This document shows, piece after piece, positions 1 to 10,300 of a DNA stretch of 12,729 nt (its first letter is position 1; each line of letters begins with the position of its first letter). Position numbers and translations under genes: made by a program. Origin of the DNA: Scenedesmus sp. ARA3. Its lineage: Eukaryota; Chlorophyta; Chlorophyceae; Sphaeropleales; Scenedesmaceae. The stretch spans positions 1-12,729 of the forward strand of contig RWJK01001505.1 in assembly GCA_004335835.1 (NCBI GenBank), given 5' to 3'. The notes under the pieces are model-generated. The model did not search any database and was not told the DNA's origin. It saw only the letters and a list, made by a program, of their open reading frames with translations.

Positions 1-400
1 GCTACAGGCCCATGTCTGACAGCAGCGCCCGCACCCGCTGGTACCTGCAGCAGCATTTGAACAGGCGGTGCTCAGCAACGTAGGAATGGGACGTCAACTC
101 AAACACATAACACACCGCTGCAGGCCCATGTCTGACAGCAGCGCCGGCACCCGCTGGTACCTGCAGCAGGCTTTGAACAGGCGGTGCTCAGCAACGTAGA
201 AAATGGGACGTCAACTCAAACACATAACACACCGCTGCAGGCCCATGTCTGACAGCAGCACGCGCACCCGCTGGTACCTGCAGCAGCATTTGAACAGGCG
301 GTGCTCAGCAATGTAGAAAATGGGACGTCAGCTCAAACACATAACACACCGCTGCAGCCCCATGTCTGACAGCAGCACGCGCACCCGCTGGTACCTGCAG
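1..400 (-). repeat. Tandem repeat of 116-117 bp, about 3.4 copies: duplicated acceptor plus last exon
   Basis: The motif ggcccatgtctgacagcagc recurs at 7, 123, 240 and (one mismatch) 357, giving periods of 116, 117 and 117. On the minus strand each unit holds ctgcag followed by a 45-nt block, GTACCAGCGGG to GGGCTGCAGCG, then about 72 nt of intron-like sequence. The copies differ by scattered substitutions, for example CGCCCGC, CGCCGGC and CACGCGC. Homology stops sharply at 400/401, where sequence unlike the repeat begins (tgcaaagatg). The leftmost copy carries TAG where the other three carry CAG, so only the copy nearest the gene end terminates in frame at that point. Confidence 0.93.
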
Positions 401-931
401 TGCAAAGATGATCCGCAGGGCAAGATGCCTCAACGCAACTGTCGCACACTCAGCAACAAAGCACCCATGCGTGCCGCCGGATGTGCGTCAGATCATCCAG
501 CAACCTGTTGTACCGCTGGCCCTTTGAGGTCAACTAACTTCAGCAAGATCAGACATGCAAGAGCGGAAACACACAGGTGTGATAATGGTATTGCCAGCAA
601 CCACTCACTTGCTGGTTGGCAGCTTTTGGAAGGCCCAGCCATCCAGCGTCTCTGCATTGGTCTGGTTGCTGACCAGCGCCCACGCCAGCGCAGGCCCGTT
701 GCGCAGCGCAGGCGCAATGATTGCGTACAGCTCGTCTGCTGTGTCGGGATCAGCAAACAGCGCATTGACTGCCTTCTCGTACGCAGCTGCAGAGGCATGG
801 CATGGCAGCAGCAGCAGCAGGAGCGCAGGGCGGGGTGAGGTGGCCGGGAGCAGCAGTGGCAATTGAGCTAACAACATGCAGGGGCTGCTAGCAGCAGGGA
901 CGAGCAGCAGGCTGCGCATTATCAGGACCAT
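2..931 (-). CDS. Putative small secreted or lumenal protein, two exons (about 121 aa), last exon echoed in its intron
   Basis: Exon 1 runs 931-609 and ends AGCAA|GTGAGT, a strong donor. The natural last exon is 44-2, opening after ctgcag with frame continuing K-YQRVRALLSDMGL and stopping at TAG (4-2). The phase (2) joins cleanly. The first in-frame ATG is at 931, with others at 919 and 877, and an in-frame stop lies upstream at 1021. The N-terminal part is hydrophobic and ends ALLLLLLPCHASA before AAYEK, a good signal-peptide h-region with an A-x-A cleavage site. The mature part (AAYEKAVNALFADPDTADEL onward to LDGWAFQKLPTSK) has normal coding composition, but I do not recognise it. Three further copies of the last exon lie in the intron at 394-350, 277-233 and 160-116. 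All are in phase, so one or more might be spliced in as 15-residue additions or used as alternative ends. An alternative model is that 818-609 is an internal exon with an acceptor at ctctgcag and upstream exons I cannot see. Confidence 0.5.
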
Positions 932-1108
932 GTGAATGCACACTAGCTGCCGTCGTAACAAGGACAAGACAGCAGGGGTCGCATCACATCCATGCTGTAG
1001 CTGGAGCTGAACAAACAACTAGTGCTGTGGCTGCTACTACTGCTGCAAAGTCTTGAGTAGCCCAGACGCAGCTAAGCAGCAGTTAGGACAAGGGTGTTCT
1101 TCAGCAAG

Positions 1109-1113
1109 TTACA
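1109..1113 (-). terminator. Candidate poly(A) signal TGTAA for the thylakoid-protein gene
   Basis: This is the first minus-strand TGTAA after the stop at 2487, implying a long 3' UTR of about 1.4 kb. It falls 178 bp before the first ATG (931) of the next gene, a sensible gene boundary. A non-canonical signal nearer the stop is possible. Confidence 0.35.
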
Positions 1114-2429
1114 ATGGCATCTGCAGCCACCTCAACACTACTGGCTGCTCGCAAACAGTGGTCAACAACACCAGCATCAACATCAACTCTTCTCAACCTC
1201 AACCAGGCGAGCGCAACAACCGCTCAGCCATGCATCAACACCGCTTCAACAACCTCGTGTTATACAGCCTGTCCCTGTACACTTTTACTGTTTGCCTCCA
1301 CCACTGTTCAACTCAACTCCACTGCTACTCCAAAACTGTTTCGACTCTGCGGTTGATGTTTTGTTTGCAACCATGCATTGATGTGATTTTGGCATGGTTT
1401 GAAGGCAATTTCCAATACGTATTAGTAACCAACGATCTGCTCATTCACACAAAGGATGGTGGCAGGAGCCAACCATCTGCAAAGCTGGGGCCAAAAGCCG
1501 CATCACTGCACGCACATGCATTCAACAGGTGGCACCAAAAAGTGCCAGCCGTCGAGCATTGCATGACTGCACCAGCATGCTTCCAGCCGCCAACCCTGCC
1601 TAGCAACACGCAACAGAGCAAGTTCAATGACTCTCAAAAGCGCCGCTGCACAGTTGTCCCTGCGATGGCCCTGCCATGATCCAAAAGCAGTGCCAAAAAT
1701 TCCTTTCCTGCTGCTGAAAAGCAACTTCAAAACTCCAATACCGTCGGCACACACGAGCGGTGCGATGCCAACTGCATGGCGTGCCCAAGACAAGCAAGTT
1801 CAAGCATGAACGCTGCACAACTCACATACACGCATTCAGCCAAACACAAGTGATGCACATTTGATTGCTGCAACAGAATGCTGCCATGTTTGTCCTGTAT
1901 CTTCAGCGCAGCCCAAACAGCACAACTCAAGACCAGGCATGATGCTTGCAGAGAGCGGCATCCTCCCTTGGCCTCTGGACAAGTCCCAGTCAGCTCCCAC
2001 TGTATGTCCTTCAACCCGCCGATCATCAACTACTGCATGAGCATATTCTCTGCATCTTCCCACCAGCGGCAGCAGTCCGCCAAATGGTGCACCAGTGCAC
2101 AGAACGCTGCATGCTTTCACATACCACGAAACTCCCTGGAGCCTCCTCCATCTGATGCCTCGTCATTGGCGCTATCAGGCATAGCCACCGCTGCAGCTGC
2201 ACACAACTTGTTAGCTGGCTAGCATCAGCATACATACACCGTAGGGTCGATGTTGTAGCAGTTGCTGCACAGGAAGCAGGACACACCAGGCTGGTGCACA
2301 CCGAATGCGCATCCAAGCATACCACAAGCACGGTCTACGCTTTCCTTCAGCAACCAAACATACATCACGTTCCATCAACGCAATGACACCAGCGTGTAAC
2401 TGAAGGTCAGCGAACCGACACGCACTCCA

Positions 2430-2472
2430 CTGCTGCTGCTGCTGCTGCACCGCCGCTGCTGCTGCTGCTGCC
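2430..2472. repeat. CTG/CAG trinucleotide runs in the 3' UTR of the thylakoid gene
   Basis: Two CTG runs on the plus strand (six units, then five to six) are separated by a short interruption (caccgc). They begin 15 bp past the stop codon. Confidence 0.85.
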
Positions 2473-2486
2473 GGTTAAGGCGGCGC

Positions 2487-5400
2487 CTAAGCTGACTTGC
2501 CCTCACCATTGTCGGAAGGAGCCGCGCCGCCAGCCGGTGCAGACGCCGCAACAGACGCAGACACAGCCTCTGCAGCAGCCGGCGCTGCAGCAGCAGCATC
2601 GGCTGCTGCTGCTGGCGCGGCGCCGGCGGCGGGCGCTGCGCCGCTGCCGATGCTGCTGCCGCCCTCTGCAGTGGTGGTACCAGCAGCGCTTTGCTCGCTG
2701 CTGTTGCCGCCGACGGCTGCGAATGCTGCCACGATCAGGGCCAGGCTGCCGCCCACGATGGCGAGGTTGTTGGCGCCGCTGGGTGCTGCTGCCTCAGCTG
2801 CTGCTGCAGGAACCTCCTTCTTGGGCTCTGCTGCCTTCTGCACAGCTGCAGGTGCGGGTGCGGGCTTGGCTGCAGGTGCAGGTGCCGGCTTTGCTGCAGA
2901 TGCAGGTGCAGGTGCTGGCTTAGCTGCTGGTGCAGGCGCTGGCTTTGCTGCTGGTGCAGGTGCCTCAATCACAGCAGCAGGCTTGGGTGCTGCAGGCACA
3001 GGAACAGCAGCAGGCACAGGCAAGGGCGCTGGTGCAGGCACTGCCACGACAGCTGGCGCCGGCTTCACCACTGCTGCTGAGATCGCCTTGCGCGCTGCAG
3101 CCGCATCCACAGCCGCCTCGCTCTGCGCCTTAAACAGCGGCGAGGTGTATGCGGGTGCTGCCTTGGCTGCTGCCTCCTTGGCTGCCTCAACCAGAGGGTC
3201 GCTGGCGCTGCTGCTGCTGCTGCTGGGGCCGCTGGGAATCGGCTCTGGCAGGCCGAAGAGGAAGAAGGCTGCCAGCAGTCCTGCAAAGCCCAGGAAACCC
3301 GCCACTGCAAAGTCGGTGGGCTCGTCCGGCTGCTCCTCATTCACCAGCGCCTGTTAACAAACACAGATACAAACAGGCAAAATATTTAAATTTTACTCGG
3401 GTTAAATCATATGAGGATACATAAAGGCAGTGGGTGGTGCAGTGGCGGGTGGTGAGAGGATCTTCAAGCAGTGGCTGAGGTGTGGGACGACTGGAGGAGG
3501 CCTCCCTGGCATCTGCTGCACTGCTGCTGCAGTTGCTGGTCAAGGTAAAGGCAGCTTGCGAGGCACTGGAAACCTGCAGTCAGCTTGTCACCTAACACCT
3601 GTAATGTGACCTACACACCATCTGTATGCCCCTGGACCTATACTCCATCCACCATGCTTCCTCTGACTCACCCACCCGATCCAACCCTGCCCTGCCAAGC
3701 ACAAAAGCACGCGCACCTTTTTGATGGTGTCCCTGACCGTGCCAGTGGCAGCAGCAGCAGCCACAGGCACCTTCTTCGCCACCTTCCTGGTGCTGCTGGC
3801 AGCAGCAGCAGCGGGCGCAGCCACAGGCACCTTGGCAGTGCTGCTGCTGACCTTCTTGGTTGTGCCGGTGACCTTCTGAGCAGTGCCGCTGACCCTCTTG
3901 GCAGTGCCGCTGCTGACCTTCCTGGTGCTGCTGGGGGCAGCGGCGGCGGCAGCAGCAGGAGCAGCTGCTGCTGCGGGTGATGCGGGCCTGGCCTTGCCCT
4001 GCAGGCGCACACACAGCAGCAGCAACAGCAGCAGCATTTGTGTCAGATTACGCATATCTCTGTCAGCATACCTGCCGCATTTCCTGCGGGTCCAAGTACC
4101 AGGCGTCATTCCTGCAAGCAAGCTCCACATATACAACACACCATGCTCACTGCCGTTCCAATCGCAGCATGCACAGCAACAAGCAGCTGCGCATGCACAG
4201 ATCGCAACAACATTCAGCTCACCTTCTTGTTGCTGGTGGCAAAGCCAGTCACTGCGTTAGCGCCGACAGCCACAGCACCCAGCACACCCACAGCCTGGGC
4301 AATGGGGCCCAGGGCTGCACCACTAAGGCCAGCAGCACCAGCACCAGCACCAGCAGCAGCAGGTGCTGCAGGCTTAGGTGCGGGTGCAGCTGGCTTGGGT
4401 GCAGCCGGCTTGGGTGCAGCTGGCTTCGGCGCTGCTGCAAAGAGAGGCCTGGAAGCAGGTGCAGCTGGGCGTGGTGCTGCTGGCTTGGGTGCGGCAGGCT
4501 TGGGCCCGCTGCTGCTGCTGCTGCCGAACAGGTTGAAGCTGCTGCTGCCGCTAGAGCCGGCTGCGGGCTTGGGCTTGGGTGCGTTTGAGGCCTCTGCTGC
4601 CAGCTTCTCGCGGATGCCGCGGTCAGCCTTGCTGCTGGCGACTGCGGTGCGCGTGGACTCGAAGCGCTCCAGCAGGGAGCCCTCGCCGCCACGCGCAGCG
4701 GAGATCTGCTTCATCTCCTGCAAGCGCGTCAGAGCGGGTGGAGACATGCTGGTGATGCTATGTTAGGGGCTGGCTATGCAGGGAGTGATGCATACGTATT
4801 GTTGGCAGGCAACAATTGTGGTAGATGTACTGCCCGGCCAGTAAGAACATGAGGCGTGCCAGGGACTTGTGCATGCGAAAAAGACAAGCTAAACAAAGCA
4901 TAATAAGCAAGCGTGTGCTGTACCTGCTAAGTACACGGTGATTAGTGATGTTCTGCAGTGATGGCTCTCTGGGTGGAGCAAAGGATCAGGTGGGCTGCAG
5001 AAGGCGCGCGCCAGAGATATTTGCGCAGATAATGATCCCCGTCAGCATGCCAGGTAGCAAGCAAACTCCCTCCCATGTATATGTTCAGGAACATGCCACT
5101 GAAGCTGCTGTTTCTGCTGATGAGACACAAACAAAACGACGTATTTCATCAATCAAAGAGGCACTGCTGCCTCCATGCTGGACAGAGGGTTGTGCTGTGC
5201 TGAGCTGCTGTCACAGGTCAATGCTGCCTGCTGCATCTCACCTCGTAGGGATCGGCAGCTGCCTGAGGGGCTTGAGCAGCGCTGAGCGCGCTGAGGAAGC
5301 CCAGCGCTGTCAGGAAGTTGCGCCTGCCGAGGGATGCATCCTGCGAATTGGCAGTAGTGCAGCAACGACAGTAGCAGCGATGTCAGCATGCAGCTGCAGA

Positions 5401-5543
5401 CGAAGCGTCAACTGACTCAAACTCGCTCTAATTACCTGCTGAGACGCCTGGCTCTTGGCTGCCACGCACAAAGCGCGCCTAGCGGGCCTCCGTCCAAATG
5501 GCGCTACCTTGCTGCAGCCCAGCTTCGGGCTTGAGAGCATCAT
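2487..5543 (-). CDS. Putative thylakoid-targeted Ala/Pro/Lys-rich membrane protein, five exons, 615 aa, function unknown
   Basis: Exons (minus strand): 5543-5436, 5340-5242, 4717-4223, 3998-3717, 3350-2487 with TAG stop. All four introns are GT-AG and phase 0. Exon 1 encodes a basic, Ser/Ala/Arg-rich plastid transit-like peptide (residues 1-36). Exon 2 gives a twin-arginine signal, GRRNFLTALGFLSALSAAQA, followed by PQAAADPYE, typical of Tat thylakoid transfer. Exon 3 has a charged, probably helical stretch (about 70-120), then PKPAAP repeats and a hydrophobic segment (about 204-227). Exon 4 (235-328) is Ala-rich and basic with repeated KVSSGTA/KRVSGTA/QKVTGTT/KKVSSSTA units. Exon 5 has a clear membrane span (about 342-362), a run of KPAPAPAA repeats, a second hydrophobic segment (about 524-543) and an Ala-rich end. 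I do not recognise the family. A structural or photosystem-maintenance protein of the thylakoid is a guess from targeting and composition. An ATG three bases downstream (5540) could also be the start. Confidence 0.78.
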
Positions 5544-6508
5544 CTGCAGCACGAGATAAGGAAACTGCACATGAGCTTATTACAACTTGTAGGGCCGCAC
5601 GTCAGCCCCAATGAGCGAGATCCGAGAGCTCTTTGGCACTCGAAATCAGGTTGGCAACGAACGAGCTGCTACCGCTAAAATTTGCCTCAATAGGCGCATG
5701 ATTTTGCAGAATCACCTTGGCAGAGCTGCCGCAAAGCTGCAGCTGCGGCACTTTCAAAAGGTCACTAGATCTGCACTGCCGAGCTTGGGCAAGTGCTGCT
5801 AAATGACTCAAGATGGTCAATTGAATGCCAGAGGGAAGGAGTACATGCACCGCGTGGGGTGACAGCACTTCCCTAGAACCGCACGGACCAAGCGCGCTCA
5901 ATTTAAGGCTAGCCAGGAGCAAGCACCGCGTCCGTTTGTCCAATGGCTCGAGCTGTGTCGATACGATAAGTGTCTTGGAAGTCCGGCACCTGCAACCATT
6001 TGTCAGGTCAGCCCACTGCTTTGACTGCAGTTGCGAGTGCTACTGCATGCTGGTGCTGCTTTGTGCATATGACAGCTGCAAGCGAATTTAGACAACAGCG
6101 GTTGCGCTTATTTTTGGAATGGCATACGCTGCAACCAGCAATGCTGCTTGACACGCCCCGCCATACAAATGCGGTATGTCAGTGATCTTGAGCAGGCTCC
6201 TGAACAGTACCGCTGACGTGCCAGTTCCCAGTGCCCAGTGGTCAGTCAGAAGCCCATTCGTAATCGTACTGGAGTTGACATGATGGTTCAAATGAACAAC
6301 ACTCCTGCACCAGCTTATGTGCAGGCACTGATCTACCAATCCAGTTCCATTAGCAAACACATCCTGTCACCCTCAAGGGAGGCAGCAGGTGCAGGTACCA
6401 GCACTGGCATGGCAGCAGCAGTACACTCTTTGTCTACAGCTACCACACTGCCTGGCGCCTTCACTGTTGTTGACAAAAAGAGTACTGTGTGGTGCTCCCA
6501 TTGTTGAC

Positions 6509-6522
6509 CATGCACGTGCATG
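6509..6522. repeat. Perfect 14-bp palindrome with CACGTG core
   Basis: CATGCACGTGCATG is a perfect dyad with a G-box/E-box core (CACGTG, 6513-6518). It lies almost 1 kb upstream of the thylakoid-gene ATG. CACGTG binds bZIP or bHLH factors in plants; a function here is speculative. Confidence 0.5.
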
Positions 6523-6872
6523 CGTCAAGTGTGCAGTGCATTGTGCATGGAGCAAGTCCCGTCAACTGCAGTGATCCACACAGCGTTGATAGCCGCGTGG
6601 TGCAGGCAGGCATAACCTTATTCGGGCACGATGAATGCTGCAGCCAGCTCGACATCAGCAAGCTCAGGCTTCAGTGCCCTGTCCCTTGGTGGCATGAGCA
6701 ACTTGCTTGATGATCAGCCAGCCAGGGTGCTAGATATACTGTCTTGACTCTGATGCTTGCCACCCGCATGGTGCAAACTCTATGCATGAATGACTATGCC
6801 CAGTCGAAAAGCCCAAACGCGAGCAATGTAGACCAGATACAAGTTCAAGTACAAACAATACAACTGGGGCGC

Positions 6873-6877
6873 TTACA
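6873..6877 (-). terminator. Candidate poly(A) signal TGTAA for the capping gene
   Basis: TGTAA on the minus strand is the usual near-upstream poly(A) element of chlorophycean algae. This is the first one after the capping-gene stop at 7328 and implies a 3' UTR of about 450-470 nt. The motif is short, so position and order are the only support. Confidence 0.45.
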
Positions 6878-6986
6878 AGCACATACATATGGCAGAGCCA
6901 CGCCATGCCCCCACACCATTCGTTTTGTGGAATGACACATGGCTGCTGCCAGCCTGGCATTGGTGACAGACGCCCCACCTGCTGCA

Positions 6987-7010
6987 CTGCTGCTGCTGCT
7001 GCTGCTGCTG
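6987..7010. repeat. (CTG)8 run, probably in the capping-gene 3' UTR
   Basis: Eight perfect CTG units on the plus strand, CAG in the transcript sense. It lies between the capping-gene stop and its candidate TGTAA signal. Confidence 0.85.
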
Positions 7011-7327
7011 CGCTGATGACGTGGGCGAGCACTGCTGCCTGGCCAGCTGCATCGAGCAAAGGTGCCAAGCCTCCATATCGCGTGCTCAGTTGGCATCACA
7101 GTTGGGCTGCAATGCCCTGCAGCAGCACACGCGGCAGACAGGTGTACAATGGAGCTATGCTTTAGGCGGTGAACAACTCTGTGGCCAATAACATGCACTC
7201 TGCTCAGCAAGCTGTTGCCCTGCAAGACGAGCACCGGCCGCCATGCAGCGCACTGCAAGACATTCAACACACTTCTCAACCACAACGTGCATGCTCGCTA
7301 CACCTAGCACTGTTGTTCTTTTGACCT

Positions 7328-10300
7328 TCAACCAGGCTCCGCAACATACTTGCGCAGCTGCGCCAGCAGCTCATCGCTACAACAAACTTCAACACCCCCA
7401 GCAACTTCACCATGCACCACCACTGCCACCCTATGCAGCATTGCTTGGAGGTGCGCAGTTGTGCATTTACCATGCCTACAACTGTCATGTTGCAGCATCT
7501 CAGCCTCACCTGAGGCTCCTCAGCAGCTCAGCGCTCGTCACTTTTCCAAACGACTCATTGTCCAGCAGCTCCGGCCCGCCACCACCCGAGCTGCTGCCCA
7601 TGCGAAGCCCCGACCCCTCACTGCTGTAGCGCAGCCTGCTGCTGCGCCGCCGCCGCGACGGCTGCTGCTGCTGCTCGGATGCCGGGTCTGCTGTGCTGTC
7701 GCCGCCGCAGCTGCTGGGGGGCTGGCTGCTGATGTGACAAATGCAGGGGCACGTGGTAGCAGCCTGACCTGGCGACAGCTGCTCAAACCGCTGCTGCTGC
7801 TGCTGCTGTTGCTGCGGCCCTAGCTGCACTGCCTCAAGGCCAGACATCAGGCTTGACATGTCCGCAGCATGCTGCTTGTGCTGCTGCTGCGTGCCGAGGT
7901 GCTGCTGCTGCACTGCGCTGCAGCAGCTGCTGCCGTCACACCAGCCGCTGCTGCCGCGCTCCTCTCCACAAGGATCCAGCTCAAAGCAGTCGAAGTCCTG
8001 CTCAGCTTGCTGCTGCCGCCGCTGCTGCCGGTCGCCAGCATCAGATGCATGCCCCAGCCTGCCGCTGCTGCCTGCAGGACTGACATCCACCCCCAGCTGC
8101 TGCTGCAGGTGCTGCTGCTGATCCGCCAGGCCCTGCACAGGGCTGCAGCCTACCAGCCCTACCGGCACCCTGTAGCCGCGTATACTGCCTAGTGCGCTGC
8201 TGCTGCTGCCGCTGACGCCCTGCAGCAAGATGTCTGCCTGCGAGTCTGGCGAGCAGCCGATGCTGCTGTTGTCGCCAACAGAGCAGCTGGAGTAGCAGCG
8301 GGCTGGCAGCCGCGGCAATGGGCTGGTTGACAGCTGTCCTCGTGAGCTGCTGTTCGAGTTGCTGCTGCCCAAGGGCCGCTGCTGCTGCTGCTGCTGCTGC
8401 TCGAGTGGCAAGCACTCGTCCTCACCATCGCATGCAAAGCTTACAATTCGGCTGGCTGTACTGAAGCTGCCTGCTGCTGGTTCACAATGCTGTTTGCTAT
8501 TGCTGCTGCGTAAGCCAGGCTGGGATTCGCTGCACGTCACTGCTTGGCTGCACTGGCAGCTGCCGCCGCAACAGCAACGGTCACCACAGCCGCTGCTGCC
8601 TGCCGCCTGCTGGCACCACACCTGTGTGGTACTGCTGCACTGGCTGCCTCCTTGCTGCTGCTGCTGCACTGCGCCAGACTGCAGCCGCAGCTGCCCCTGC
8701 CGCTGCTGCAGCTGCATGAACAGCGGCAGCAGGCCCCGCAGCTCCTGCTCACCCCCATTCCCACTCCCACTGCTGTTCCCTGCAAGCACTGCAGCAAACT
8801 GCGCTGGCGCGTGCACGCAGCTAATGCCGCGCGGCAGCGCCTGATTGATGCTGCCATAGCGTGCATGCAGCTCATCTCGGAAGCGCTCGTGCTTCACGCC
8901 GGGTGGCCGTGAGCGCGCGAATGAGGCCAGCGCCTGCTCCACGCTGAGCGCGCAGTGCTCAATGAGGTAGCTGGCCACCACAAAGCCGGTGCGGTTGAAG
9001 CCTGCGCAACACCACGTATAGGGCGAGCAGGGGTGCAAGCATGTCAGGCATGTTGTCAGCAGATGAGGTAGCTGGCCACCACATGACCCGTGCGCTTGAA
9101 GCCTGCGGCGGCAAGGCACAGAACAGGCACACAAGTCAGCGGATGAGGTGGTCGGCCACCACACAGCCGGTGCGGTTGAAGCCTGCGGCCACATCACAGC
9201 ATACAGAGGTTACGTCACACAGCAGAAGACCAATGTCTATGTCTGCAGAAGTGCAAGCATGGCAGACAAGGTGCCAGCAGATGAGGTAGCTGGCCACCAC
9301 AAAGCCCGTGCGGTTGAAGCCTGCGCAAAACAGCAGGCAACAGGCGAGCAGCGGTGCAAGCATATTGGACATGTTGCCAGCAGATGAGATAGGGGGCCAC
9401 CACAAGTGCGGGTGTGGTTGAAGCCTGCACATGCCATTGCGCCAAACAGACACAGGGTGAACACCAGCACACACAAGTTGTCAGCAGGTAGCTAGTGGGT
9501 GCGATGGTGCAGCACGCATGGCTGGCGCGCAGTGTCGAAGCAGGCGGGTGGTAGAGGTGTGAAGGCACATGGGGTATCCTCATTGTCACACACACCCTCC
9601 CTTAACGCGGTGCGAGTCTCAACACACCACGCGTAGCTCATTCATTTATTCCAAGCAGGCGCAGCTGACAGGTCTTCACCAGCACACCGCCTGTACATGC
9701 ACACATAGATGTGCGCTGCACACAGCAGGCAGGGCCAGCTGCTGCCCTTCACCGTGCTGTCAATGCTGGCAAGGGCCCTACCATGACACCAACACGCCCT
9801 CGTTGCCGGCTGCCGCGCTGCTCACAGGGCACGCTTTCACTTCCAATGCTGGCTGCTGATCACCACTCACCGTACGCGCAGTGGATGGCGATGTAGTCGT
9901 CGCTGTTCTGTGACCAGAACTGGTTGGCGGCGCGGCCCACCTCGCGCACAAACTCCAGCGGAGGAAGCTCCTTGGCCACCAGCTGCACGTGCAGGTACTG
10001 CGGGGCAGCACACACAGCACGAGAAAGTGCAGAGAAGCGCAGGAGGGTCAGCACACTGGCATCAGTGGAGGCAGCTCCTTGGCCACCAGCTGCACGTGCA
10101 GGTACTGCGGGGGCACACAGCACGAGAAGGTGCAGAGAAATGCAGGAGGGTCAGTGCAGTAGCTCAGCAACAATGGAGGCAGCTACTTGGCCACCAGCTG
10201 CACATGCACGTACTGCGGGGCACACAGCACGAGAAGGAGCAGAGGAATGCAGGCAAGTCAGCACAGTAGCTGAGCATCGACGGGCCACCAGCTGCATGCG

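Larger units (their letters stand above)
932..2486. other. Non-coding stretch: probable 3' UTR of the thylakoid gene and spacer
   Basis: I see no convincing coding sequence on either strand. The open frames present are Gln/His/Cys-rich, mutually overlapping and lack splice-consistent neighbours. Between about 1113 and 1350 the plus strand is rich in CAA/CAC (tcaacaccgcttcaacaac and similar), which opens frames without looking like protein. CAG-type runs lie at 2430-2472 just after the stop codon. Confidence 0.6.
5544..7327. other. Non-coding stretch: 3' UTR of the capping gene and upstream region of the thylakoid gene
   Basis: No reading frame here joins to a plausible exon by phase or composition. 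From 7327 to about 6860 it is probably capping-gene 3' UTR, including a CAG-type run (6987-7010). From about 6860 to 5544 it is spacer and 5' region for the gene starting at 5543. I looked for guanylyltransferase motifs on the minus strand here and found none. Confidence 0.6.

Noticed and set aside
1..400. CRISPR-like or satellite array
   Set aside because: Units are contiguous 116-117 bp with no separate spacers. They contain an exon-like block and acceptor in phase with a neighbouring exon, which a CRISPR array or plain satellite would not explain.
1053..1679. Plus-strand open frame of 208 codons
   Set aside because: Composition is His/Gln/Asn/Cys from CAA/CAC-rich DNA, with no domain, no splice partner and several equally open overlapping frames.
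2497..3357. Long plus-strand open frame of 286 codons
   Set aside because: It is the antisense of exon 5 of the thylakoid gene. Ala/Pro-rich GCx/CCx codons leave the opposite strand open, and the minus-strand reading has a membrane span, regular repeats and splice-consistent borders.
4942..5130. Minus-strand open frame between exons 2 and 3 of the thylakoid gene, a possible extra exon
   Set aside because: Exons 2 and 3 already join in phase 0 without it, and it lacks a convincing donor in the needed phase.
6730..7285. Overlapping minus-strand open frames, possible further capping-enzyme exons or guanylyltransferase
   Set aside because: No KxDG or other guanylyltransferase motif, no good acceptor/donor pair, and the phase-matched exon 7376-7328 ends the protein upstream.
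9136..9474. Minus-strand frame encoding FNRTG twice, as a separate phosphatase gene or tandem gene copies
   Set aside because: Only about 40 bp of the exon is copied in each unit, never the upstream Cys or downstream RPPG motif, so these are intron-borne fragments of the same gene.
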